DNA of 64,000 nucleotides from Dioszegia crocea (GCA_001600615.1 BCKK01000006.1:620001-684000); one strand, 5' to 3'; counted from the stretch's first letter, positions 35,575-48,082 are shown. The notes: generated from the letters alone by a model not told the origin. Program-made: numbers and translations.

Positions 35575-38136
35575 TCACTTGATCTCCCACTTGCCTACCA
35601 CCCGCATACTCTCCTCATCTCCCTTCCTCACCACCTCTCCTTCTTGGCCGCCAACCAGATCCCCAACCATGACCCAAGGATCCCTGCCTCCGCCCCACTT
35701 CAGGACCTTCTGCTTCAAGATCTCCCCACCCTCTCGACTCAGACTTCCTCCTTTGCCACCATTCGTAAAGAGCGTGCGCCACACTTTGCCCGCAATTGCT
35801 CGATCGAAGAGGTAAGAGTAGTATGTTGCGCCATACCCATACAAATGCCCAAATTGTGTTTGCCACGCCGTTCCCTCCACAGGCGGGATGACGCCGATAC
35901 GCCGTTGAAGGTCCTGGTGCATCGCTGTCGAATCGAAAGAATCGAGCGAGGAGGCAGACAAGGAGTGATAAGATTGATCCAGAATAGCCATTAGGATCTG
36001 ACCATGGGTTTCCAGAGCGGATAGGGACTTTTGCTGAGCTTGGTGCGCTGCGAGAAGGGGAAGGGGGAGGGGCTCGCCGGTGGCGAAGTGGGTTGCGAAG
36101 AGGGATAGGACTTCCGGTGAAGAGACGAAGTGCTCCATCAGGATAGAGGGGAGTTCCACGAAATCCGTCGCGCATCGCGTACCCGAGACATTGTGATAAT
36201 CTGTCCGACCAATCATTGCTGTAGAGTGAGTCAGGGCCTGGGACCTGAAGGAGCAACTTACAATGTATCGCATGCCCCATTTCGTGGAACAAAGTCTCGA
36301 CGTCATTCCATCCTAGCAATGCCGGTCGGTCGGGCTCTACCGTCCCAAAGTCAGTGGTAAGGACCACGACCGGTAACTGATATCGCCCCTCCTTTCCTCT
36401 CATTTTGTCCCCAACCACCTCCAGTCCCGGTCCATAGCCATCATCCCACCCTGGCGGCAATCTGTCCCCTTCCAAATCGTCATCGTCAACCCTCCTCGAG
36501 CATCTAACAGTGTAGTGAGCCGCACTTGGTGGCTTCCCTTCGCGAGAAAAGAGATCGCAATATATCACCCCAATCAACCCCTCATCCTCGTCCACCACGT
36601 CTAATCTTCGGACGGACGGATGGTATCCTTCGCCGGGAGCGATAGAGGCTGGTCGGAATGAAATCCCATACAGCCTCGAAAAGAGGCGTGAAAGACCCAG
36701 TAAGACGGAACCGGTCGAGAAGTACGGAGCGATAGGAGAGAGGGTGGAAGGTGAGATGGACATGAGGTGGCGCTCGGAGTAATAATCTCTGTCCCAGGCG
36801 TGAAGAGGAGCGAGGTGGGCAGTCCCGGCTCGTGAGGGATGATCGATACCGGTCATACCCAATGCCTTGAGCCGTTGCAGAGTTTGGATATCCTCCACTG
36901 CCGCAGGTCGGTGATGATCTGCCAACGACCACAAAAAGCCCATGACGTTCCCTGGTGTCTTGGCCATCTTGTCCACGAGGACCACCTCCGCCCAGCTCTC
37001 CTTCCCCAGCACGCCCGCCAATTCCGCTCGTTCCCGCAACATCTGCTCCAGCACCCCGACTCGCTCTGGATCACTCCGTACGCCACCGACATAGACCAAC
37101 CGCCGAGCCTCTCCTTCTCTGGCGTACCGAGCAATCATCTGCGCCTCCCAACTACCCGGAGTGACATATCGGCTGCCGCGCTTACCCAGCCTGCCACGAG
37201 GTAGAGCTGAGATGAATTGGCTACCAAGGCCCGTAAGGAGTTTGTCGGCGTCGGGTAGCTCAATGAGCGGCGTAGGACTTGGTCCCGAGGACGCGTAAGA
37301 GAGGAACGTCCGGCCCAGGGAGAGGATGGAATCGGACAGCTCGACGATCCGTTGTCGAATCGCAGGTGGAAGGTGAATACCTGATTTCTCAAAGTCTCGT
37401 AGGAAGGTGAGGGCGACTTGTGTCTCAGCTTCCGATAATGGTGTGACGTGCTTATGCTCCAGCGTAGCCAAAAGAGCCTAGATATTTAGCCCCAGTCAAG
37501 AAAGTTCGCCGGAGTACTCACCTTATATAGTCCTTGATCCGTATTCAGCTCATTCATGAAGCTACACAATCTTTCGTAGGCCATATCACTCCCGTCCACC
37601 CATGCACTATCTGGATGTACATTCCGTACCAGCTCGCACATGTCAATGACACCACATAGGAGGTCGCTGAGCCGATCGAGGTTCTTGACCACTAACCTCA
37701 GTTCGCGGCCTGAAGGATCTAGCGGGGCATTCCGAATGCGCTGGACGATCGCATGCCCATGGATGAGGGTTCGCTCCGTCAAGCGAGAAAGCGAAGATGG
37801 GTCGGTAAGAGGGGGGAAAAGGAAGAGGCCGGGTTCGCTCTTGGACGAAGAGGCGACGGAGGAGGGGGCCGAGAGGGGCAGGTCGAAATGAGCTCGCAGG
37901 TCTGCATCGTCTGCGTGTGAGGAGGTTCCAGTGACGGGTACTGGGTTTGGAGGAGGGTAGTACGAGTCCGGCTCAGAAGGCGCAAAAGCTGGTACCGCCG
38001 ATTGAGCTCTGCGAAGCGGGGTCGAGGAGCTAGATAACGGTCGGAGAGGGGCATGAAATTTTGCTGGGTGCAAAATGGTCGATCCAGAGGTCCGACTCAA
38101 GATGTTGCGTATAGCTCTGGCGGACCTTGAGCTCAT
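35575..38136 (-). CDS. OCT1: Mitochondrial intermediate peptidase (M3 metalloprotease)
   Basis: Matrix zinc peptidase that removes an N-terminal octapeptide from imported precursors after MPP cleavage. It starts at 38136 with an Arg/Ser-rich presequence ([19 protein letters not shown]). The helical N-domain includes [20 protein letters not shown] and [20 protein letters not shown]. The catalytic motif HEMGHAIH lies near 36265-36300, split by an intron after CAT-T. The spliced continuation [20 protein letters not shown] and [11 protein letters not shown] supplies the third zinc ligand and the family signature. It ends VVGKWEIK, stop 35575-35577. Reading through the intron gives a false C-terminus. 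Convergent with MID1, 175 nt apart. Confidence 0.95.
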
Positions 38137-38835
38137 CTTGGGCGCTGATATTATAGGTAGATAGGACTTTTATTACAGATAAGACATATTGAAGAGATGG
38201 GTGGTGTCAAATGTTCAGTTTCAAGTGAATCTAGCGGCTTTTGACAGCGTCCACATCATCCCCCTCCTTTGATGGATTACGGCCATGTTCTATGCTGTTC
38301 TACGCCCACATCCTGGTCAAATGGCACGCCAGGCCTGCTCTGGTCACAGAAATGAGATGCACGCCAAAAAAAAAAATCGTCCGATAATGCATATGCGGGA
38401 TATCTATGGCCTGGAGCGACTGGTCATCTACACAAGCGAGTCGTGTGACGACCCGCCAGCGCAACTTTCTCGCGGGCGTTGCTGAGTTTCACAGACGTAG
38501 TGAGCGACCGGAAGATCCGATGGTGAGAAGTGATGCGTATGGATGAAGCTTCATACTCGAGGCCCAATCTTGTCGACCTTGGCGGTGGTGTGATGGTAAT
38601 AGGTGAATCACAGACTCGCTGGTTTAAAATATCTCGCTCTGTCAACGTGATCCGACTGGAGTCATGCAGTCATATTTCGATGGTCTTGGCCTTATAGACT
38701 GGTCAGAAGAGGAAGAGCTCACATGTTGTCTTCGAAGGCGGATGAGACCACCACCTCTGATTCCACCGGCTCCTCTCCGCAATCAGCTCGTTGGGAGAGC
38801 TACCACACCTCCCGCCTCCCGTGCCGCGAGAGTCA
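38137..38835. other. Intergenic region OCT1 promoter / hydrolase 3' end
   Basis: No gene is supported. It contains an A-run at 38366-38375 and AT-rich stretches. Open frames at 38285-38485, 38424-38645 and 38664-38990 look non-coding. Confidence 0.5.
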
Positions 38836-39853
38836 TCACCTCTTTCGCCCACCCGAGAGCCACATTCCCAACCAGACTCGCAGCTCTCGTCCCTGTCTTT
38901 CATCCCGCCAGAAATGATCCCCTTCCACCTCCTTCGCTTGAATCCCTGCGACTTCCCCCGCCCAAGACCGATATTTCGCGACACCTGTGAATTGATCTCC
39001 ATCGCCGTATATCGCCCACACCTCCGTCGATGTCCCATCTGTTCCCGTTTGGGCGCCAGATGTGTTTGCGCAGCTCTGATTGGACATGAGTCCTCGTAGT
39101 ACCGCGTTGAACGAGCCGGAGAAGTAGGTCACGGCGGGTACGAAACTGAGAGGTGGGGAGATGAGCATGATGGATGATAGCTGAGAAGTGCCCGAAGTTG
39201 GCGGAGGAACCGGAGCGAGGACAGCGGCAATGCAGCCCCATGAATATCCCTGTCAGCCTGTCAGCTACATCCCCGGGAATCAGGCTAGTTAAGGGATATG
39301 CAGAGGCGAAGCTCACGAATCGACAAGCTTCAGTCGGCGCTGAACCGCCGAAAGCAGCTAGCGCCCACTGCTCAACAGCAGCAAAATCAAAAGGATCGTT
39401 GCCTGGCGTAATCCAAGCGGAGGAACCTTGGGATTCGCCAACGCCTCGGACGTTGTAGGCGATCACTGCCGTCCGCTTTGTAGATTGCGTGTCTTGTCCA
39501 CGGGAGAACACGGTCTGGACCAGGTGATGAGATAGAACGCTAGATTATCAGTGAGGCATCATCGTGGAGGAATGAGTGACTGACGGATCAAGTATGTTCC
39601 CGCCTAGTCTCCCCCAAGGATGAGCGGCGGTGATGACTCTTTGTATGCCCAGCTCTTTGAGTTCATCCCGAGCAGCGAGCGTCAAGTCGGTATGTCGGAT
39701 CGCGCCAGTATCTGATGAGGATGAGGTTGATAGTAAGGCTGAGAAACTGGACAATGAGGATGGTTTGGGGCAAGGGAGATAGAGGCGCGTTTCGAGTAGC
39801 ATCGAAGGGTTACTGGACGGTATGAGCAGATGGAGATGAGGATGGAGCGGCAT
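38836..39853 (-). CDS. Alpha/beta hydrolase
   Basis: Serine hydrolase fold with about three introns. Order of motifs from the start at 39853: an N-terminal beta region (LLETRLYLPCP), HPWGRLGGNILDP, then strand and oxyanion region RTAVIAYNVRGVGESQGSS. The nucleophile elbow GYSWGC comes right after an intron with a CTGAC branch, then SSIMLISPPLSF. EVWAIYGDGDQFT carries the acidic residue and VEGDHFWRDERQGREL the catalytic His. It resembles the small YsaA/COG2945-type hydrolases of bacteria and fungi. The substrate is unknown. The stop is at 38836-38838. Confidence 0.82.
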
Positions 39854-40096
39854 GATAAATCGCTCAGCCCAATTGCACGAGTATTAGCAGTCGAGAGGCT
39901 GGAAGGTGGATGTCCAAAAGGACAAAGGAAGTACATTGTCGGAGAAGAGTGAAGCAGCGAAATTAAGGTTCAGTTGACTCTCATACGTCTCATACGGGAG
40001 CGCGCAAGGGAGCGTAAATGACACGACCGCATTAGGGGCGAGAACAGATCTGAACAGACATAATCCTGTCAGACGCTAGATATGCCAGTGCCTATG

Positions 40097-41528
40097 CTAC
40101 AAAGTGGTACCGCTAACTTCAGCTACAGACTGCTTTCCCCTTCTCTCCCCCTTTTGCTTCTTGCTCGGCTTCCCCTCCGCACCTGGCTCCCCTGCCCTCT
40201 TTGCTCCAGCTCCTGCTGGCTCAGCCTGTAAGGAACCAGCCTGAGGCCCCAGCACATGTACAGTCGAGTCCGGTATAGCTTCCGAAGCTTTCATAGATTG
40301 GGCGCCCTCGCTGCAATTCGTGGGAGGTATCACTTCTGGCATGGATAACACAGCCTTATAGGTCCGTCTCGCCTCTGCGCACGTCAGCTCTCGCACAATG
40401 GTGACATTCGAGTACGACTTACGAGCTCGGAGTAGTACCGATTTCCCATTGAGACTCAAACAGTCTTTAGCCACATTCGCAGGCATACCGAGGGTTGTCG
40501 CTAGATTGACCAGGTCTGCTGGACCTCTCTGGCTCGAAGGCCCGCCTCCCGGGCCGGACGACAAGATGACACCTTTCCCGCCTGTGATACGGACGATCTC
40601 ACGCGCATTCGACATCCAGTTCTGACGGTAGCGCCGAGCCGTCTCTGGAGGTGTGGAAGGTGGAGGGAAGAGTCCGGCAGAATAGAGGATTTCAAGCTGC
40701 TTCATCAGTATCCAGCTGTATTGGCAAGGACGAGGCCGTTCGAGGGGGCTCACCACTACGCCGTTACGCTGGGCCTGTTTGATCTGCTTGCGATTGAGGC
40801 GGAAGTGGTAGGGTCTTTCATGAAGTGGAAGAGTTATGATAGATAGCTGAGAGATCAGCTAAGTCATGCAGGCTGGACACGGCCGTGAGGCTCACCTGAT
40901 TTGGGCCAGGATTTGACAGATCCGTACAAGCCAATTGAAGCGCTTTGTCATTGGTCGGCTGACACGACAGAATGTCGTACTGCTTGAGTACATTAGTGTT
41001 GGCGGCGGTCTGATAGGGGTCAGCAGCGCTCCTGGTGCATCAGAAGCGCTTCGGTAAACGCACAATAGGGTTCATTCTCGCATCGTCAAGCCGTACATGA
41101 TATCTCGTGACCTGCACCAGTATCTGACTCCTTAATGGCCCAGCAAGTCCGCTCTCTGCATTCCGTGTGGTATCGATCGAATGCCTAGGGTCGAGATGGG
41201 GAAAGGGTAGAGACACGAAGGGGCTTGCGTAGGCATGTGCCTCAGGATCTCGTAAGATCGTAGGAGCGACCACATTGAAGCCGACTGGTCCGTAAGCAGA
41301 TATCCTGGGTACCGACCATCGGTACTGATCAGCAGGCTCACGATGACCTGCAAGCCCTACGCGCTTCGCGAATGCCTCTTTCTCTTCTGGTTCAATCCCG
41401 CTCCAACAGCTCGTCGAGACATTGATGGGAACGGCCGGTGCGGCCTTGTTTTTCCCTTTGTTTTTCCCCTTGGATATCGTCTCCGTTGACACAGGGACAG
41501 GGAAGGGGAGAAAGAGGTCGAAATACAT
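40097..41528 (-). CDS. RPP1: RNase P/MRP protein subunit RPP1 (p30 family)
   Basis: Nuclear and nucleolar subunit of RNase P and RNase MRP, for tRNA 5' end and rRNA processing. The family's PHP-like barrel begins MYFDLFLPFP at 41528; an upstream in-frame ATG at 41573 is possible. VTRYHVRLDDARMNPI runs over an intron into TNVLKQYDILSCQPTNDKAL. LHERPYHFRLNRKQIKQAQ and RNGVV precede the helix-strand block EIVRITGGKGVILSSGPG, then GPADLVNLATTLGMPANVAK. The C-terminus is lysine-rich (GKPSKKQKGERRGK), as in other Rpp1 proteins. About five introns. Confidence 0.9.
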
Positions 41529-42022
41529 AGCCCGTATGGGAGATGTTGTTGAAGGATAGCGCGAGCGTTTCAACAGGTTTCAAACTTTCTACTTGATGAC
41601 AGGTGCGGTCTTACGTAATATACTCCCCATAGTCTCTGCTTCAAACTTCCTCAAGTCGCTTGCTACTAAGTCTCGCCTCTACTGACCATAAGTTGGCCTT
41701 AATCCAGACAGGACTGTACTGTAGATCGATGTACTCAGAATCTTACTTACTAGTTCCCGGCGAGATCAGCACTATTCGGGACGCAGAGCGGGCAAACCCG
41801 AGGTCGACTCGCGAGAGGTACTGCCCTTTGAAAGCACTGACGCCTGATTTGTCCACGCAGATTCCGCACAGACCCTCATTCCCAACGATGGCCGATAATG
41901 CAACTTATCTTCACACTCTGTTCTGCATTCGATTTCGACCAAGTCACGTCTGAGCAGTCGTGAGTTAGCTGCCTCGTTATGAGAGACCCCTCCGGAGTAC
42001 CAGGCTAAACCTTCTCCAGGCG
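41529..42022. other. Divergent promoter RPP1 / orphan gene, with possible 5'-UTR intron
   Basis: No gene is supported. The stretch from GTGAGTTAG (about 41961) to CTAAACCTTCTCCAG (42019) has the form of an intron in the leader of the gene at 42023, since reading frames upstream of it hit stops. Confidence 0.45.
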
Positions 42023-43246
42023 ATGGATATCTTCAGCCCTACTAGCTCCAGCTCATACGTGACAGCAAGGAGTTACACATCGTCACTTCCTACAGCCAAC
42101 CTCGCCACAGTACAGCAGATGACGCAAGCTACACCTACAACAACTTCAAGTCCCGCACCCCAATACCTCCCCTCGAGAGTCGCCACGTCTTCAGGCCCTG
42201 GCTTCTACAACGCGCCTCCTCCATCTGATACGGATGCCGAAGCCCACCTGCAGTGGATGCTGCAAGCTCTCCTCGGCCAGTGGAGCATTATTGAAACTCT
42301 GGACGGGAGGGCGGACCGATGTCTTTCATCCGCTGCTCGATTGGCGTCCATCCACGATCGGGTCTCGGCAGATATAGTTCGCAGGAACCCGGAGGCCGAA
42401 GAAAGGATGGAGGAAAGAGAGATTGATGCCAGCGGAGCTGAGGTGGGGGACGCTTTCGGGAACCTCGTTCCAGGCTGGGGAGTGCCGGTCCAAGTTCCGA
42501 ACGCAATGATCGGATCGAACTCAGAGATAGATGATGTCGGGTATGACGCCGTCTCTCAGAGTCCGGCAAAAAGGTAAGCTGTCAATCTCCACAAAGCACC
42601 ATCGTGCGAGTCGCCCAGACCTGCAGATGCTGATATGCAGGGACGGTCCACGGCTCGATCGGCAGACTATACACGCAGAGGATATCCCATCGGGAAGGTA
42701 CGCTGTATGACAATGACACCGCTGAGTGGCTGAAGGATGTTTCGAGTGATCTGATCAAGCAGCAGTGATGAAAGTAAGCCCGACGTCAGGAAGATGAGTC
42801 TAGAAGGAATGCCAGCGCGCATCGACAGTATCATAGGGTCAGTCCGGCGCTCGATGACTTGCAGTCTTTCCCACAGCTTGTCCTCCTGCGTGCATGATCT
42901 GACGCACGAGCAGACGCAGGTGTATCAGACGAGATGGCTTAAAGCGAGTCTTTGAATATCTCGCTCGATGGCAAGGTCGAAGCACGCAGGAAAGCGGGTG
43001 GTGAGCTGCTCCACGCGTTGACCACTTGACCGGGATGATATGCGATCAAAAAGCTGATACCCTGGACATAGGCAATTGGAAGAGGACATTCAAGACTGTT
43101 CTACTCATGTCAATGTCTTTTTACGACAATGCGAGATTGAAGAGGTCGACACTAGATATCGAGTGGCGCTGCTTTCCGAAGCTAAGACATGCTGGGACGA
43201 GAAGGGCGTACGAAGAGGAGGGATCTTGCTGCCGCTAAAAGCGTGA
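42023..43246 (+). CDS. Orphan helical protein, hypothetical
   Basis: No family recognised. Exon 1 starts MDIFSPTSSSSYVTARSYTS; after a Ser/Thr/Pro-rich tail it becomes helical (HLQWMLQALLGQWSIIETLD, AARLASIHDRVSADIVRR). Four introns were placed by branch sites and phase. The third runs from GTCAGT near 42838 to CTGACGCACGAG near 42911, and the fourth from GTGAGCTG near 43007 to GGACATAG near 43070. The last exons read DGLKRVFEYLARWQGRSTQ and QLEEDIQDCSTHVNVFLRQC. The end is RRGGILLPLKA, stop 43244-43246. Other splices would end the protein at 42955. The C-terminal helices suggest a coiled-coil partner protein; the role is unknown. Confidence 0.6.
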
Positions 43247-43396
43247 TGTCAACATCTCGCAACGCGGCCATCAGCTCATTAGTCCTGAGTGTAGACTAGC
43301 AAGCAAAGGCCCGTATTGAACGCATGTGATGTTATAGATACAATGTTCGAAATACCCAAAATTTCCACCTAGATGATCCGCCGATTCCGCCCGTCC

Positions 43397-46009
43397 CTAC
43401 AATTCCGCTTGATACGATGTCTCCTCCCTATCGTCTGACATCAATCGCCAGAACTCCAGCATGAGCAAATACGTATATGATTGCATATCAGACATCCTGG
43501 CTCAGTCAGCATACGTTCTGAATTCATTGACGACTCGACTAACCTCCATCGCTCCTCAGTGAATTTCAATCCATTAGCGGCTATCTCCTCTGCTAGATCA
43601 TCGCGTCCCGGAGTGGACCCATCTGGAGCGCCCATGAAGAATGACAATATGTCGCTAGATCAAGTCAGCACGGTTTGACCCAGGCCAGAGTCGAGGATCA
43701 CTCACTACATGTCGGTATAGTCGAGTTTGAGGGGTACGTAGTGATACCATGGTATCAGCATCTCACTGTGCCATTCGGGCTGCAGGATGTCAGGAACTTC
43801 GAAGTCGCGCATAGGGATTAATCCAGCTTACATATAGTGTGCTCTTTAGCACTACATTGTTGCCGGCCAGTAGACGCCTAAATCGAGAACTCCATCCGTT
43901 CCTATTCACTTTCAGCCGGAGAAATACTGCTGTCCAATAGAACTCACCCGTCAACGTCAATCACAAATTTGTACCGCGTAGCGTCCTCTTTGCTGACCCG
44001 ACCCATAAACTCAATCTCACGCGCCATCTCGTCGCATGTCACATCTGATGTGCTACACTATACAGGTCAGATGAGATCATTTACTTGATTAGTAAGGGGG
44101 CAACTCACTTGATTTGGCTTCCCGCTCAAGCCAACATCCAGCCAAGCTTCATTCAGATCCTTGACCTTCCACCTCTCATCCACTAATCCCGAACCTGCTC
44201 CTCTGTCCACAAGAAGAGAGACTGTATCGTCCGACTTGTTATTGGCGAACCAGTGTAATCGTTCCCGTTGGGATTGACGCCACTGAGTCGCTTTACTGTG
44301 AAATAGTCCGGTAGCTGAACCACGCTGAATGTTTTAGCATTGACCATACCCTGAACAAGTCGCTAAAAGGCCAAATCGGAGACTTACCCAAAATACCTTC
44401 TTCAAGGTCTTGTGCTCCCAAGCGACGACGTCCACACTCTCTGTCAAGGTCAGCGAAGTAATCGCGAGTTGACATCCGTGGCTGAGCTTAGCTTACCATG
44501 TACTCCGTCCAGAGGCACACCGAGGATGTCGGCATTGTGTACGGCTCGGCAGGCCGCTACGTTTGGAACAAGCGCAGCAGCTCCTGCCGCACTGTCGAGT
44601 AGAAGAGAGTGATGCTGTGATGTCAGCTTCGACACCCAACCATCAATAGAGCCCTCACTCACGTATTGCATCAAATCCGGGTTATAGCAGTAATCCGCTG
44701 CTTTCCCAAAATCGGCGATGAACGTCTTTTCTCTCGTCGGGGCAGACATGACGGCCTGATCGCCCTTCAACCCTGCTACAGCTGGCAGATCGTTCAGGAC
44801 GACATCCGTGTTGGATTTCTTAAGAGGTGTACCTTCTGGGCAAGCCCATTGCCTGTCAATCAGCCGAAGCTCAACGAGTTGGACGCCCAATGAGCACATA
44901 CCATCCCCAAGTCCACCTCATGGCCTGCTCAGCCTTATGAAGTTGCCCTTTTGGCCATTCCTTCAATGATCGTCCGAGGGTCTCACTACGCTGTTTGAAC
45001 GAATTGTGGATCATTGACCTGGGACCGTCGGCGAGGGAAAAGGCGATTTCGAGTGGGGGCTTCATTTCGAATAATTCGTCCGGCATGTATGGTAGTATTG
45101 GCAGGATGAGATTCAGTGTGTTGCTGAACGATCAGTTCAACACTCTCGCAGCTCGCTACGAGGCGACTTCCGCTCGCACGAGGACAGCAAGCCGCGGGGG
45201 CCTATCGAGGGGTCAGGAAGATGTACTCACTTGCACCGCCATGACCATGCTCCAATCCCGTCTACCTCTACTCTGCCCCTGCCCCGCTCTGCTATGTCTT
45301 CAGGATACCACTCTTCGTCCTTCTTGCATGCGGTCCCTTCGTCTCCGGTACCGTCAGGGACAAATCTGAGGATGAAGAAGCCCTCCTTCTCCCGCAGGTC
45401 GGCCACTCGTTCCCTGAGGATTGTAGCCGGTATCGATAGAAACGCATCGAACGGTGTATGTGCAAAGGGGAATAACTGAGGGACAGGAGGAGGATGAGGT
45501 TCTGGCGAAGTCTGAGTGAACTTGAACCTACACTCCCATCAATCAAACGCCTTGACCAGGTATAAGATTACATACCATGTCTCATATCCCTTGGGTGGTC
45601 TCATCCCAAACGCCCGCTCATACTCATCCGCACTGTCCTCCACAGACGTCACTTCCCGTATCCTCACTTCTATCGCCTTCGCCAACCGCCGCCCTCGTTC
45701 AATCAACAGCTCAATTGGATGCTTCTTTCCACTCGCATCATACGCCGTCAATCCCCTCGTATCTATTTCCAAGCCATCCTCCGAAACCGCCGTCTTGGCC
45801 TTGACGACTTTCCGGCCGGGCGCAGAAGACTTCTTCTTGGATTTAGGTGGAGATGGGACGAATGCCTTGTGCGGCCGAGCGACCTGTTTCCCTCCGACTT
45901 TTGACCGAGTAGGATTGGACGTTTCGTGCGGCGCGATGACTATGAAATGGAGAGCGACAAGGAGTGCTACGGCCAGTAAAACCAGCGCTGGGCGACTGAG
46001 CCGTAGCAT
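43397..46009 (-). CDS. CAP10-family glycosyltransferase (GT90), type II membrane protein
   Basis: Golgi-type glycosyltransferase of the CAP10/GT90 family. Relatives in Cryptococcus include the capsule-associated protein Cap10 and the xylosyltransferase Cxt1. The N-terminus MLRLSRPALVLLAVALLVAL is a signal anchor, followed by a Lys/Pro-rich stem. The spliced lumenal part contains ELFEMKPPLEIAFSLADGPR, VVAWEHKTLKKVFWRGSATG and ATRYKFVIDVDG. The diagnostic C-terminal block is NGWSSRFRRLLAGNNVVLKS, TLYTEWHSEMLIPWYHYVP and LKLDYTDM. It ends ETSYQAEL, stop 43397-43399. Eight or more introns. Specificity (xylose or glucose transfer) cannot be read from sequence alone; it is convergent with the orphan gene by 150 nt. 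Confidence 0.92.
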
Positions 46010-46197
46010 TGCTGTAAGTCAGCAGGGAGAAGCAACTGATGTAGGAGGAGAGTGCTTGTGAGTGGCGCCAACGTCTGTTAGCTTCCCCGGAACCACCACT
46101 CTTTCAGCTGTGAAGCCACTCTGGGTCTAGATGATCTCTATAGCGGACGGTTCAACTCATGCATAGCTATGAAATGGTCCTCAGCGACCTTTTCTCC

Positions 46198-46792
46198 TCA
46201 AGCATTCTCTCCACAAACTTTTAGGTCTTGCCGGATAGGGATGTCTAGACAAGGAGGTGATTGGCGGTAGACTTGGATCGCAAGCTCGGGTGGCGAGGAA
46301 ATGTCATTCGCATCTGATAAGTCAGCCTCATCGTCGTCAGACAAGCTCACTATTTGTAGGCAAGGGCCCTGAACTGAGCGAGGGTGAATGCCAAGACGAG
46401 ATCCTGCCGAGCGAGGATGAGTACGGTCCTCTGAGCCTGGTAAACGGCGATTCTCGCTTCGGCGGCGTTGGTCAAGTCTCGCACGGATGCAAGACCCTCT
46501 TGGAGGTCCAGAAACCTTTTGACCTTCTCTTCACTGGGCCTTTCGCCACCCTTGGTCTGTAATATCAGTATGTGATGGCTAGGGCGTGAGGTGGCGACTT
46601 ACCCAAGGAGGAGTCATAGCCTGGAAGAGCCTGTAGCCCATCCATCGCTGAGCGGCGACAATCTTGCGCTGGAGGTCGAGCTCAACTTCGAGCTCGGCTT
46701 CCTCCCTCATCAACATCTGGTAGGTGCTGCTCGTCAGCATAGTGCATGACGATAGGAAAGTAGACTTACTGAGAGACAGCGACGTGGTCCAT
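46198..46792 (-). CDS. Small helical protein, hypothetical
   Basis: Four-exon gene of about 150 codons. Exon 1 reads MDHVAVS at 46792. Exon 2 is strongly helical, with QMLMREEAELEVELDLQRKI and VAAQRWMGYRLFQAMTPPW. Exon 3 continues with KVKRFLDLQEGLASVRDLTN and ARQDLVLAFTLAQFRALAYK. A stop (TAG) can be read at the next junction, but AAATA/GTGAGC is a donor with a good TGACTTATCAG acceptor. The spliced last exon gives YANDISSPPELAIQVYRQS and the end LKVCGENA. No family is recognised; it may be a coiled-coil or complex subunit. A PACE-like site and a TATA box lie upstream. Confidence 0.65.
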
Positions 46793-47581
46793 GATGACTT
46801 TGTGTGTGGGTTGTAGAGTTTGGGTTGGATAGTTTGTGTGGTAGTTGTGGTTGGGGAGGAGAAGGTAACAGGGCAAAGTGAAGAATTGGACAGTCTTATA
46901 TATCACAAGCACGCACAGCCTTGGGCTCGGTCGGGTGCCTTACAGAGCGGGTCAACTGATCCATATGACCGAAGCTCGTCATGGTTGCTAAGCTTGAGCA
47001 GCTGTCCAGCCCCCTCTGCAGGGTGGGGGTGGGGGAGTGGGGTAAGGCTGTGCTAATTAGATCTGAGCAAGCCATCTCAGACATTTGTATGACTTGGGCC
47101 ACGAGGCGAATGACGACTTTGTTAGGACGCGCTCATGAAGACAGCCGCGACGCGACTATAAGTGGCGGTAAAGTCTGTCATGATACCGCCACCGCGCCGC
47201 CACCTGGTGGCAAATGTGCCGCGTAAAGTGATGAGCTCAAGCGTCTTAATCAAGGAGTCTCTACCATGTATCTTGGCTTTCTCCAGGTACTGAGAAGGTG
47301 GAGCTGCAAAGACAAACGCTAGTGGCAGCGCCTTATGGGAGCCTGGACACGGAACTCAGAGGAATCGAGCCTGAGATGACATTGAGGCGTGTCAGAATGC
47401 TTCCCGTTCTTTTGGTCGTCGGAAGTATCATGGATGCCAGTAGGCCGAGTGACATGAATGACTTGACCCAAGCGTGAGAGGAGCGAAAGTGGATCATGTT
47501 ACATGAAATACAAGTTATACGTACTAAGCGGCACGCAAATGATGACGCAGCCAGGACGTAGATGCCCTGACCGCTCGTCGC
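46793..47581. other. Intergenic region with PACE-like site
   Basis: No gene is supported. It holds the TATA box of the small helical gene and, at 47206-47221, GGTGGCAAATGTGCCG, a near-palindrome with one exact GGTGGCAAA 9-mer. Neighbouring GCGGTAAAG and GCCACC pieces make the stretch 47161-47225 locally repetitive. Confidence 0.5.
46895..46902 (-). promoter_or_regulatory. TATA box of the small helical gene
   Basis: TATATAAG on the minus strand, 103 nt upstream of the ATG at 46792. Confidence 0.5.
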
Positions 47582-48082
47582 TTATCCCTCCACGCCGATG
47601 AAACCCGCCTTCGTAGCTTCATCCCTAACCTCAACGTCCACATCCTTATACGATCGATCCACCCAATGCTTTCCCGAAGACTTGGGCCAAGGAATAGGAC
47701 CATTAGGATTGGTAGGTTCACCCGCCTTGTGCGGAGTGAGAAGGGTCGCGGGAGATCGCACGAGCGAGACGAGGGAGGGAGAGGTCGCGTCTGCAGTAGT
47801 GGTGGTTGGGGGTCGATCGAGATTGATCACAGCGAGAACATCATGGACCACTGGTGTCACTGTGACGGTTGACGCGGGCGCGGCGTTGACGAGCGAGGCG
47901 GTGATGGTGGTGGTAGGGGTAGGATCTGCTACTGACGGCGTAATCAAAGGTGCGTTAACGTTGGGAGTCGGTTCGGGGATAGGTGTAAGGTCGGCATTGG
48001 CAGGACCGTCGATCCGGATCGGTGTGGCGATCGCGAGCGAGGCGAGAGTCGCAAGGAGGACGAAAAGCTGAGTACTGCGCAT
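47582..48082 (-). CDS. Secreted protein, paralogue A (166 aa)
   Basis: Single-exon gene. It starts with the signal peptide MRSTQLFVLLATLASLAIAT, then a Pro/Thr/Val-rich mature chain without cysteines, and ends VEVRDEATKAGFIGVEG. It has no known domain. Signal peptide and C-terminus are shared with the neighbour at 48584-49567, while the middle parts do not align and differ in length, which marks the pair as tandem paralogues. An Arg-containing site (TPIR) follows the signal peptide. Possible roles are a cell-wall or secreted peptide precursor; this is inference. Confidence 0.8.
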   Translation of the reverse strand: MRSTQLFVLLATLASLAIATPIRIDGPANADLTPIPEPTPNVNAPLITPSVADPTPTTTITASLVNAAPASTVTVTPVVHDVLAVINLDRPPTTTTADATSPSLVSLVRSPATLLTPHKAGEPTNPNGPIPWPKSSGKHWVDRSYKDVDVEVRDEATKAGFIGVEG

